Below the pieces are notes generated by a model. That model had not been told where the DNA came from, did not search any database, and saw only the letters and a program-made list of their open reading frames with translations. Position numbers and translations under genes: made by a program. A DNA stretch of 64,000 nt from Distichodus sexfasciatus. Taxonomy: Eukaryota; Chordata; Actinopteri; Characiformes; Distichodontidae. The stretch spans positions 658,501-722,500 of the forward strand of contig JAVGVS010000180.1 of the NCBI GenBank assembly GCA_032718565.1, in the 5' to 3' direction. Below, in pieces: positions 1-9,232 of this stretch (its first letter is position 1; each line of letters starts with the position of its first letter).

Positions 1-223
1 CGTCTGTGAGTGCTACGTCGAGAGTCAACTTCAAAGGCAGATTTCTCCGTTTCTCACTTGGCGTGACAGAAGAAACCCGACTCCTTTGTTGATATCTCAG
101 TCATATGTCGTCCGATTCATTCGATATAGGTATCGTTTTGAAGGTTGATTTATGGCCTTTCATGAAAACATAACTCAATTTGAAAATTTGCGACAAGCGA
201 CTGGTTTTGCCGTGCAGAGTCAC
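1..223 (-). mobile_element. TIR-A miniature transposon, copy 1 (cut by window start)
   Basis: This is the end of a non-autonomous DNA element that occurs six times in the window. The stretch keeps the block around GCAGATTTCTCCGTTTCTC, the ATATCTCAGTCATATGTCGT block and the terminal GCGACAAGCGACTGG...GAGTCAC end. The other half lies outside the window. It has no coding capacity. I place it in this family by near-identity to the copies at 35148 and 63180. The superfamily is not settled; the layout resembles, from memory, abundant fish elements that start GTGACCCTGGACCACAAAAC. Confidence 0.85.
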
Positions 224-1615
224 ATATGTCGTGAGAGCGAGAGTTTAATGGTCAGCTAAATCTGAACGCTGAACCTGTAAAGATGAGAGAAGCGAGAAGA
301 GGGGACAAAAAAGGAAGAACGAAAAAGCTTAATGTGAGACAACAGAAGAGAAAAAGCAGGAGAGGAGCAAAGAGAAGAGAAAGAAGGAGAAGAGGGAGGA
401 CTGGAGAGAAGAAATGAGATTAACACAGGGGAGAAGCTCAGACCGGCATGCAGAGGCTGGCTAAAGCCGTCATGTTTGAGCGCAGGGCAGATTCGAGGCG
501 CCAACGTGTTAATCATTAAGTCCTACTCGTCTAAACAAACACGTCGCGTGTTAATCCCATGCTGGCTGAGCTCATTAGACGCCCACCGTAGCGTTACACG
601 TCTCCTGCACTTCCCTCGCTCTGTGTGCCGGGGCCAGGGGAGCTGGAGAATACAGACATCACACGATCACACGAAACGCTCGGGCCTCGGGATGCCAAAC
701 TGATATAACTGACAGACTTTTCCCCCATCCCAACAATGCCCCCCCATCATTTTCAGACATATTAATTTGTCATCTTAGTCCCAAATGGAATTACGTTGAT
801 TTTACACACATAATAGTAGTATAATGCCTGATTTTACAGTATATCCACAGCTAAGACACACTGCTTGAAAATGGATCATCCAAATGAAATCCAAAAGATC
901 AGAAAAACGATCAGCGGTTGATGTGGAGAGCGCAGATGACGACTCTGTAGGTTTACTGTTTGACCCAAAAGGAAAGGAAGTGACTACAGTGGATCAACAC
1001 AAGCTCATTTCTATACAAAAAAATCATTCAGAATGAAATAATTATTAGAAAACATGATGGGTTTCTAATAGTTCCGACTGCATTCCTAGTGGTTTATAAG
1101 AGTCACCTGTCGGTCACCATTTAAATTGTACGGGTATTCAATTCTGATGGAAATGAATTTGATATCCAATTTGAAACAGCAGGAATTCTTTACATCATAT
1201 GACAAATTGCAGTCAGCCAGTCAGTGCCTGAAAACCAAACTGACTCATCATGCAAATAACAGTCAGAAACTGACCACTAGTGAATAGGGTGGAGGACGGC
1301 TGATGGAGCGGGCATTACAAGAGATGAGTTTAAATCTATGGTTTTCAATCAAAAATAAAGAGGATTAAGGATTAACTTATAAAGATGATTTTTGTGATAA
1401 TAGAAAAATCTTAATAAATGTAGAATATCTGTGCTTTATATTTGTGTAGCTGACCTGTTACAATGTGTAGAAACACAGCTTTGACCGCGTGAGTATGACG
1501 TTAGTATTTGACATTCTGTGTCATTTAAGTCAAATATCATTAGTGGTGGAGTCTCTTTTCTTAATGTCTCTTTTCAACAACGGTGTCAAAACTGACAAAA
1601 GTTCCCCGATCTCAA
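224..1615. other. Unique AT-rich DNA, no gene seen
   Basis: There is no plausible exon or recognisable transposon here. Positions 260-420 are strongly purine-rich on the + strand (GAGAAG/AGAGGA runs), which produces long but meaningless open frames on both strands. The rest is ordinary AT-rich sequence. Confidence 0.6.
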
Positions 1616-2060
1616 ATCCACACACGCACACACACACACACACACACACATACACACACCTATGAAATAAAAGCGTAGCTCTGGTCCAAACGCACTACAA
1701 ATATCCCATTGTTCCTTGTCTTGAGGCACCAACCCACAGCTCTGGCTCTGCTGGGAAAGCTTGTTCTCTCCAAACACACACACACACACTGATGTGGGAA
1801 CCACTGAGAGGGACTCCTCCATATCCCACAGAGAGTGTGTGGGAGAGAGCAAAAAGACGAGCGAGCAGAAAGAGAGCGAGCGTCAGAGGGAGGGTGAAAA
1901 GGAGGACAGGAACTGGACAGAGGGGAAGAGGGGGAGAGGGAGAGTGGGGGGGGGGTAAAAAAAGAGGAGTGAAGAGACAAGCCTTCTGTGTATGTGTGGG
2001 TTAGAGAGAAGGAGAGTGTACAGTTCTCACCCCCCTCCTCTCTCTCTCTCTCTCTCTCTG
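1616..2060. repeat. Simple-repeat cluster: (CA)n, polypurine tract, (TC)n
   Basis: A (CA)n run lies at about 1621-1660 and a shorter one at 1773-1790. A GA/GGGAGA-rich purine tract follows at 1840-1960, including a G10 run near 1947, and then (TC)n at about 2037-2059. Open frames over this block are low-complexity artefacts. The purine tract could adopt non-B structure, but that is inference. Confidence 0.85.
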
Positions 2061-2447
2061 TGCCCGGGGTTTGTATGGACGGCTCTAATACACTGTTTTG
2101 ATTGTAATCACATGTCATGAAGGGCCTAATTGTGGAACAAGTGCTTTTCCCCACTTTGGCCCGCTGCCTGGTTACAGGTGGGAGAGCGAACACACACACC
2201 CCCTCTAAGGGTTGAGTGAATAAACTGTATTGCCATCTCCATCGTCAAAACTGCAGTGTTTGTGACAAATTGAACATCAAAAAAATTTCCTTATAGGCGG
2301 CTTCATCATCCGTCTGTCCTGAAACTCCCACATGACTCTGACTTCTTTATAGAGGGGGAGAAGAGGAGATGGAAAAGACAAATGAGCATTGCAAGCCTTC
2401 TGTGTACATGTGGGCGAATATGTAGAGTTCTTACCCACCCTCCTCTT
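1926..2447 (+). repeat. Local direct duplication (about 100 bp, two copies)
   Basis: The segment at about 1926-2042 (purine-rich, then CAAGCCTTCTGTGTA, TGTGGG, AGTTCTCACCC) recurs diverged at about 2343-2447 (GCAAGCCTTCTGTGTA, TGTGGG, GAGTTCTTACCC). The second copy abuts the left end of the TIR-A element at 2453. No known family is recognised. Confidence 0.55.
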
Positions 2448-2452
2448 AATGT

Positions 2453-2916
2453 GTGACCCTCCACGGCAAAACCAGTCGCTTGTCGCAAATTTTCAAAATT
2501 AAGTTATTATTCATGAAACGTTTGCATTTACGGTAGCCTACGCTGCATTCACAGCCACACGGATAGCCTACCTGCGTTAGGTTAACTGAACTCGGGAGAC
2601 GAAGATGGATTCCGGAGAAATATCTTCACGCTAGTCAAGGAGTGGATTTACCGTAAATATTGGAGTAGAGCGGTCAAAACAGAAACGTTTAACATTCTGC
2701 CGGAATTGAATTCCTCACCTCAAGAAAGTCACGTTTTTAGGATGGAAAGGGTAAGTTTTTCAGCGAAATTTATTCACAACAGTACAGTATAGACCTTCCA
2801 CTGTTTCAAAACACTAAAAACAAAAAATCCCAAATTTTACTCCACGCAACATAAACGCTCGTTTTTCTCGGAAACCTCCGGTGCGACGAGCGACTGGTTT
2901 TGCCGTAGAGGGTCAC
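2453..2916 (+). mobile_element. TIR-A miniature transposon, copy 2
   Basis: It starts GTGACCCTCCACGGCAAAAC and ends in the inverted form (GACTGGTTTTGCCG...GGGTCAC). The flanking 4-mers are ATGT and ATAT. Relative to the 625-bp copy at 45577 it has lost the interior near the left end, going from the GCAAATTTTCAAAATT block almost directly to TTTGCATTTACGGTAGCC. It is non-coding. Confidence 0.9.
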
Positions 2917-2997
2917 ATATTTGGTGTTGCTCATCTAGCCCTCCTGCAATATCACTTCACTTCAATTCTTGGTATACGACAGGTTCAAGTTCACCTT

Positions 2998-3236
2998 ACT
3001 AGCGTAACGCTTAGGGTGTTCGCTTCGTGATCGGACGTTTGCCACTATGAATCCATGAATCCACTACCGGTAAAGGTACTACTGAGGTACTCATGATGAA
3101 GGTAACGTCTACAAGCACTGCTCCCCAGGCCCTGTCCACGCCCAACTACCCGCTGCTCTTTCATAGATGGGTCAAACGTGGAGGTCACATTTCGTTGTGG
3201 TGTGCTGTGTTCGCAATGACAAATAATCACTTGGAA
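2998..3236 (+). mobile_element. SINE-A copy (tRNA-headed)
   Basis: The SINE-A consensus in this window runs: a tRNA-like head (GTGGCGTAACGGTAGGGTG, then a B-box GGTTCGAATCC), a middle GGTACCACTGAGGTACTCAT, the block CTGCCCACTGCTCCTTCACG, and a tail GTTCACAATGACAAATAATC. This copy keeps all blocks, but the B-box region is degraded (GTTTGCCACTATGAATCC). It is a Pol III-type retroposon with no coding capacity. Confidence 0.8.
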
Positions 3237-4550
3237 ATGCTTTCATGAGACAACTACAAAAACAGCAGAGCGGGTTAAAAAAAAAAGAAAATATAATTTA
3301 TTTTGCATATTTGTAGCATCAACTCTTTCAGTTTTTAATATGCAGTGCTTATTGCTACTTTTTAATGTAACTCTTTGTTACTGTAACTGTAATTCTGGAT
3401 GTTCACATCCATCTTTTTATTGGTCAGCTGGCCTCTCCTCAAATTTCCAGCACCTCCAGAATGACTTCCCCAGGTCTCCGCCTGCTCTCCTGCGTCCTCC
3501 CCCTTTTCCCCCGCACCGGCACCTTTTGCCCCCGTCGTCCTCCGCGTCGGCCCTCTCCGGCCAGGCAGAGCTGAAGGCCGTCTTTGTGCTGCGTCCCCAG
3601 GAGACATTAAGCCCCCCGTTTCCCCCGTTCACAAACCCCACACAAAGGAAGCACTTACTAACCGCTAAAGCTTTAACAAACAGTGCCTTTGAATCCAGGC
3701 CGACCCTCGGCAGACGTTCGGGGAGGGCAGAGCGGCTACCGTCAGGGACCGAAGCGTGAGCAGAAAGACATGGGTGTGGAAATAATGCATGTTAGGATGG
3801 TCGATTTGCAGCCGTAGGGTTAAAGATTGTCTGATTTGTGCAGGGGAACAAGTTTACACTCTCAAACCTTCTCTGAGAAACACACATCCAGAGCCACCGC
3901 CAGGTTGTGTTTGGTATGCCCTATAAATCTAGCCATGACCTTTTCCCCCCTGAGCTGAATGCATGCTGGGGAAAAGGGGAATGACTGGATGTTCTCTTGC
4001 CCAGGGATTCTTTGGACAACATAACAGAGCTCCTTCCAAACCACGTTCTGGCGCCCCGTTATTCTTACTTAAAGCAAAGACTAGCCTTTTGTTCCAGTAA
4101 TGTGATGAACACAAGCAAGACACACGCCTTTAGCCAAAATCTGGCATTTCTAAACCTGTGATCACAACTCAGCCCTCGGTCTGTACCTTAACGTAGAGAG
4201 AGTGAAACTCCTTAGCACCAATGATTCCACAGAAAGCATCTATGACACCCACGAGTGAAGCTCCAGATCACAGTCTGGGACTACATACTGACAAGACTTT
4301 AACTTTAATTGGTTTAACAGTTGTTCGCCTAAAATTCAATCCTCTATTAGAATATCAAAAATATTAGAATAGAAGTTTAAAAGTGTTGCTTCATCGGAAT
4401 TCTTTGTTCTCATATCTCTAAGGACAATCAGTCCACACAGACACACAAAAGGAAATTAGAGGCTGATCACATTTTCAGCCGGTCTTTCCACATCAGCTAC
4501 AGACCTTAAAGGCCTTCCTCAACCCCTGCACAGATACCCATAAGTCTCCA
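3237..4550. other. Unique DNA with a CT-rich stretch, no gene seen
   Basis: Positions 3420-3760 are pyrimidine- and C-rich (TCCTGCGTCC, CCCTTTTCCCCC) and give open frames on both strands with Pro/Arg-rich low-complexity translations. I see no splice-flanked exon. The remainder is unremarkable. Confidence 0.5.
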
Positions 4551-4661
4551 CCAGTGATGTATGGGATACTGTACCTGAAACCCAATCTTAAGTAAACAGA
4601 AAATTCCTCACAAAGTAAAATGACTCCAGTAAACGCTAAGTCACCCATTAGAGTAAAACTT

Positions 4662-4843
4662 GAGTGACTATTTGTCGTTGTGAACACACTACAGCAGAGC
4701 GCGGACCACAGCAAAATCCGACCCCTGCATTTGACCCATACGCTGACCGCAGAGAAGTTCTTGGGGATGGTTCCTTGCTTGCAAGTACCTCAATGACATC
4801 TGGGATTTGAACCAGCAAACTCCGATCAAAGAACCGCTGTCTT
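4662..4843 (-). mobile_element. SINE-A copy, reverse, diverged
   Basis: Read on the minus strand it follows the SINE-A order: diverged head, GTACC middle, then the GGTCAAATGCAG-like block and the GTTCACAACGACAAATA tail. On the + strand this shows as GAGTGACTATTTGTCGTTGTG, TGCATTTGACCCATA and TGGGATTTGAACCAGCA. The head is poorly preserved, which suggests an old copy. Confidence 0.7.
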
Positions 4844-4954
4844 AGTACTGCTTAACAAAAAGTACTGAAGTATGTTTATTTTTACAGTATGCACAAGTAT
4901 TAGACATACTGTACATTTCCCAAGAAATTGGACTTCCCAATAACGAGTGCCTTG

Positions 4955-5050
4955 GTGGGCCTTGCTCAGGTGTTGGTATTTTTGTGGCTCTGTACCAGGA
5001 TTCAAACACCCAACCTTATGGTCAGCAACACAGCGTTTCAGACACACAGA
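4955..5050 (-). mobile_element. SINE-C fragment (tRNA-like head)
   Basis: The segment CAGGATTCAAACACCCAACCTTATGGTCAGCAA... read on the minus strand has the SINE-C order: arms like GTGGTCTGTGTG, then a B-box-like GGTTGGGTGTTTGAATCC. It is a short fragment and its relation to the better copies at 12190 and 57500 is inferred. Confidence 0.4.
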
Positions 5051-5184
5051 CCACTTGTTCCCAGTCGAGAACACTCATGCTTAAAAGGAGTAAACAGGTC
5101 TTGGTGGTGTTTCATGCATGAAAGCGTAAGATTCTGTACTGTCACAGATAAAAAGCTTGCAGGTAGCACCATCACCTCTTCAGT

Positions 5185-5416
5185 TGGGCAGTTGGTAGTG
5201 AAGCAGTTAGGCCGTTCGCCCTGTGATCTGAAGGTCACCGGTTCGAATCCCAGAACCGGTAAAGGTACCACTGAGGTAGATATGAGCAAGATACAGCCCT
5301 CAAGGTGTTCGCCAGGTGCTGCCCATGTCAGCTGCCAACTGTTCCTTCATGGATAGGTCAGATGCAGGGGTCAGATTTCGTTCACAATGACAAATAATTA
5401 CTCACTTTCACTTTCA
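5185..5416 (+). mobile_element. SINE-A copy, near full length
   Basis: The head GGCAGTTGGTAGTGAAGCAG, a clean B box GGTTCGAATCC near 5240, GGTACCACTGAGGTA, and the tail TTCACAATGACAAATAATTA are all present. It lacks the GTGGTGCACTGTGTGCTG segment before the tail. It is among the better preserved heads. Confidence 0.85.
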
Positions 5417-5545
5417 GTATCAGATTCTAAAGGAAAAAAAAATAGTGCCAAATGTAACAAGAAATGTTTGTTGTAAATCAAAATGTACTGTAGTAAAAAT
5501 TACTTTATACTTGTACTAACTATAATTGTGATCAGGCAGAGAATT

Positions 5546-6164
5546 AGGGCCCTATGATTTCCGCGATGCGGAAAACGCTGACCGAATCGTGGAATTCAAC
5601 AAACAAAATAGAATCCGTTGTAAAACGCGGAATGTCGTATAATTCGCTGATATCAGTGTGTGGGCAAAACAAAGGTTTGTAATCAATTTTGGCCGCTGCA
5701 GCCCCCTGTACGTGTTACCCGTTGAGGCGGGACTCTGCTTTCCACACACACAAACGCACAGACACAGAGGGGAAAACGTCCACGGTCAGCTATGGCGAAG
5801 AAGCTTGCTGAAACACAGAAGTCCTCCAAAAAAATTACGGAATTCGAGTGTTAGTGCTAAGTTTAGAGCAGAACAATAACCAAACGATTTTTATGAATCG
5901 GGAGAACAACTCTTTTGTAAGACAGTCAAAAACTCACATCAGAAACGTTTCGTTCTACACGAAAAAAATGAATGTTTTTTTGTTGTTTACAGGTAAATGT
6001 TTTACCAAAGCAGAAAATGTTCCCCAGCACTTTGTTGAAGTTGAATAACAGTCATTTATGTGAGGTTTTTTTCTATTACATTTTCCCATAAAAATGGGAA
6101 AACGGAATTCGGGAAAAAATAAAACGGAATTTAGGAAAAAACAAAACGGATTTCAAAGGGCCCT
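5546..6164. mobile_element. hAT-like non-autonomous element with 8-bp target duplication
   Basis: The termini are AGGGCCCTATGATTTCCG and ...GGATTTCAAAGGGCCCT, inverted over the outer 8 bp and loosely further in. The flanks are AGAGAATT (5538-5545) and AGAGAATG (6165-6172), an 8-bp duplication with one mismatch, as expected for hAT. A short frame at 5792-5854 begins M-A-K-K-L-A-E-T-Q-K and stops after 20 codons. From memory it resembles the start of hAT/BED-type proteins, but most coding sequence is missing. The element is dead as a protein source. Confidence 0.75.
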
Positions 6165-6786
6165 AGAGAATGAATGCTAATATTGAGAAAACTGCTCAAG
6201 TGCTATACACAACCATGTCTACCAGGTGATCTACCAGCGCCCCAGTAACGCACAGGTTAAGTGGGTGTTTTATCAATAGAGTACTACAGCAAACGGCAGA
6301 GCAAAAGACTGGACTGTGTGCGTGCATGTCGCTGAGTGTGTGAGTGTACTGAGTGATTCATAATGGCTGAAAGTTCAAGGTACACTACATCACTGCAGCT
6401 GAGTCATCTCTTTGCATGGCTTTATTGTAAGCACTCTGGAGGTGTATGTGTAAAACATTGTTTGTTTTTAAGATCTGCTAACACTGAGTCAGTAACCGTT
6501 GTGTGTCTCCCAGAATATTTTTTCCCCAAGATTAAACTCTGTTGTAGATTTTAAAATGATTGGGCATGTTAAATTTTTCTTTGTCTGAAAAAATACTGTA
6601 TATTTTTTCCTCTAATTAGAAAACAAACCCTAGTTTAACACAGTTCCTCTCTGATTATGTAAAAATTTACATTCATTTTATTTTGCAGAGCAATTTACAA
6701 TTAGACTATGACGATCCTATAATATTATTGTTATTCGTGGCAGTTGCAATAACACAATTACAATTACAATTTCAATAATTCAGGCA
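6165..6786. other. Unique AT-rich DNA, no gene seen
   Basis: No repeat family or exon is recognised. Near 6330 there is a short GTGTGAGTGTACTGAGTG stretch. Poly(A)/poly(T) runs and scattered stops dominate. Confidence 0.5.
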
Positions 6787-6983
6787 TTTTGTAGCGTAAG
6801 GGTTAGGGCATTCACCCTGTGATCAGAAGGTCGCCGGTTCCAATCCCGGTGTGGTGAAGGTACCACTCCCTGGGTGCTGCCCCGTCAGCTGCCCACTGCA
6901 CCTTCACGGAGGGGTCAAATGCAGATGTCAAATTTCGTTGTTGTGTACTGTGGTGTGTTCACAATCAGAAATAATCACTCACA
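6787..6983 (+). mobile_element. SINE-A copy, internally deleted
   Basis: The head GTAGCGTAAGGGTTAGGGC and the B box GGTTCCAATCC (one change) are followed by GGTACCACTCCCTGGG, which shows that the GAGGTACTCATGAGCAAGGT section was lost. The tail TGTTCACAATCAGAAATAATC is preserved. Confidence 0.85.
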
Positions 6984-8171
6984 ATTAACCAATAACAAAA
7001 ATCATTTTCCCATACTGTGCATTATCTTTGGGATTATATATATGTTGTACATGTGCATTTCAGAATTACTTCCGCAGATACAATCGTAATTATCATTAAA
7101 ATCTTGAAATATATATGATGACTCAAAGATAAAAACCATTTCTTTTTCAAATACAACCCAGTAAATGGTGCGGACACTGCAGTGTAACGGACACCATAGT
7201 TTATTTAAAAGGGTATTAAACTCCCAAACGTCTTGGATAATGCACAGATATAGGTTAATTCTCAGAATTTTAATTAATTATATTATAACCAAAGTTGTGT
7301 GTTTTTTTGCCATTTAAAAGTCTACAGTGGACAAAAGAACATGTACAATCCTATGAAAGGAAGGAAGGTGGTACAATCTTTTTTGATTCTATACAATGTT
7401 CTGAGCTTTTCATGACTTTTTAAACAACTCCAGTCTACTGGGAACTCCACTTCCCACAAGTCTCTGGGCAGATCTGGCATGCCTTCTGCTAAGACAGCGA
7501 ACCAAAGGGAAGATAAGGCCAAACCTAGCCGTGGTTGCTCTGAGCCAAACACATGGCTCACCCCAGGCGAGGACAACCTCAGAGGCTGCACCATTCAACC
7601 AAACCTAGCTCTGAGTCCAAGCCTTAGGAATCATCTTCCCATGTTCTGCATTGCTGCAAATGAATGAGTCTTTGTCTGCCCAGGAATCAGATACATATCT
7701 GCCATTTGACTTGGCCCGCTTTGCTCCTAATCAGAAGCAGATGAGCTGTACTAGCATCTGAGCTGCATGAAGAACTTTGTATAGTTGGATGAGCGTGATT
7801 ACGACGTGATCTGGTCTTCTGTTTATTATTGAGATAAATTTCATTTGTGCAGAACTGAAAAAGCTCTGAGCTTCACCGTGCAGTTAAGCATATCATTCAG
7901 TAAAATTGGTCTGGGTTTACAATTTGTGTCTATGTGTGTGTGGATACAAGACTTTAGCACCTGGATCCACAGAGGGATGTTCTCACGCTATGGGATCTGG
8001 CATCATCCAAGGCAAACAGCTCCAGCGAAGCTGAAAGGTTGATAGACTCGAACCTGCCGAGCCAATTCTGAAATCTGTAGGCTCCTCTTCAGTGCAATAG
8101 AAAATAAACGTCAAGGTCAAGTCGTCTTGTTCATCGTTTCAAATCAAATTTGCACAAGCATTTAGTAAATG
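6984..8171. other. Unique DNA, no gene seen
   Basis: No repeat is recognised. The stretch at 7440-7640 is open on both strands (about 60-90 codons), but the translations match nothing I know and no splice sites frame them convincingly. Confidence 0.5.
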
Positions 8172-8412
8172 CGGGGCAGTGGCTAGCATAATGTTTCGAA
8201 AGTTGGCCCCGCGATCATAAATTAGGGAAAGATACCACTGAGGAACTCATGAGTAAGGTACCATCCCCAAGCACTGCTCCCTGAGCGCTGCCAAAAATCT
8301 GCCCACTGCGCCTTCACAGATGGGTCAAGTGCAGAGGTCATTGCGGTGCACTGTGCATTTCGTTGTGGTGCACTGTGTGCTGTGCTGTGGTGTGTTCACA
8401 ATGACGGTGACT
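8172..8412 (+). mobile_element. SINE-A copy with damaged head and internal duplication
   Basis: The head is degraded (GGGGCAGTGGCTAGCATAATG) and has no B box. The body from GATACCACTGAGGAACTCAT to TGTGTTCACAATGACGGTGA is clear. The segment TGCGGTGCACTGTGCATTTCG followed by TTGTGGTGCACTGTGTGCTG is a small internal duplication absent from the other copies. Confidence 0.75.
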
Positions 8413-8512
8413 CGTGACAACACCTCAGTGCACACAGACACCCATGTTTTCAACACCACCTGATATGATCCAATTTTGTAAAACTGATTTAGTAAGAATG
8501 GCATAAAAACAC

Positions 8513-8864
8513 GGGCGGCGCAGTGGCACGGTGTTTAGCGCTGCCGCCTCACAGCAAGAAGGTCTTGAGTTTAATCCCCAGGTCAGCTGAAGGGTCTTAT
8601 AGTGTGGCGTCTGCATGCTCTCCCAGTGTCTGTGTGGGTTTCGTCCGGGTGCTCTGGCTTCCTCTCACAGTCCAAAAGCATGCAATATAGGTTAATTGGT
8701 GACTCTAAATTGGCCCAGTAAGGTGTGAGTGAGGGTGTGATTGTGTGAGTGTGTGTGCTCTACAGTTTGTTGGCGCCTGCCCAGGGTTTTTCCCCGCCTT
8801 GCACCCGTAGTTCCTGGAGTGGAGTCTGATAGGGATTTAGCCGTTTGGATAATGAATGAATGAT
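8513..8864 (+). mobile_element. SINE-B copy, first of a head-to-tail pair
   Basis: The SINE-B layout in this window is: head GGGCGGCACGGTGGCGCAG, GCTGCCGCCTCACAGCGAGA, a tRNA-like GGTTCGAACCCC, GTTTGCATGCTCTCCCCGTG, CACAGTCCAAAGGCATGC, GTGTTGGCGCCTGCCCAGGG, and a GAATGAATGA tail. The head here has rearranged words (GGGCGGCGCAGTGGCACGGT). It is flanked by ATAAAAACAC at 8503-8512 and ATAAAAACA at 8865-8873. It is non-coding. Confidence 0.9.
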
Positions 8865-8873
8865 ATAAAAACA

Positions 8874-9222
8874 GGGCGGCACGGTGGCGCAGTGGTTAGT
8901 GCTGCTGCTTCACAGCAAGAAGGTCCTGAGTTTAATCCCCGGGTCAGCTGTAGGGTCTTATAGTGTGGAGTTTGCATGCTCTCCCCGTGTTCGTGTGGGT
9001 TTCCTCCGGGTGCTCCGGTTTCCTCCCACAGTCCAAAGGCATGCACTATAGGATAATTGGTGACTCTAAATTGGCCCCATAAGGTGTGAATGTGTGTGCC
9101 CTGCGGTGTGTTGGCGCCTGCCCAGGGTTGGTCCCTGCCTTGTGCCCGAAAGTTCCCGGGATAGGCCCTGGTCCCCCCGCGACCCAGTTGGGATTAAGCG
9201 GTTCGAATAATGAATGAATGAA
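8874..9222 (+). mobile_element. SINE-B copy, second of a head-to-tail pair
   Basis: This is a full-length copy with canonical head GGGCGGCACGGTGGCGCAGT and tail AATGAATGAATGAA. It is preceded by ATAAAAACA (8865-8873) and followed by ATAAAAACAC (9223-9232), the same target word that flanks the first copy. The pair therefore shares one target site. Confidence 0.92.
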
Positions 9223-9232
9223 ATAAAAACAC

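Larger units (their letters stand above)
4551..5525. mobile_element. Degenerate hAT-like repeat interrupted by SINEs (tentative)
   Basis: The pieces at 4551-4661, 4844-4900 and 5417-5525 carry words (AGTAAAATGACTCCAGTAAA, AAGTCACCCATTAGAGTAAA, AAAAATTACTTTATACTTGT) typical, from memory, of fish hAT miniature elements built on AGTAAAAGTAC motifs. SINE-A copies at 4662 and 5185 lie within it. Ends and target duplication were not found, so this is a weak call. Confidence 0.3.

Noticed and set aside
1660..2199. 179-codon minus-strand frame
   Set aside because: It crosses (CA)n, a polypurine tract and (TC)n; the translation is Ser/Pro/Arg/Glu low complexity.
3340..3760. 139-codon frame in a C/T-rich block
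   Set aside because: Both strands are open because of composition; Pro-rich on one strand, Gly/Arg-rich on the other, with no domain.
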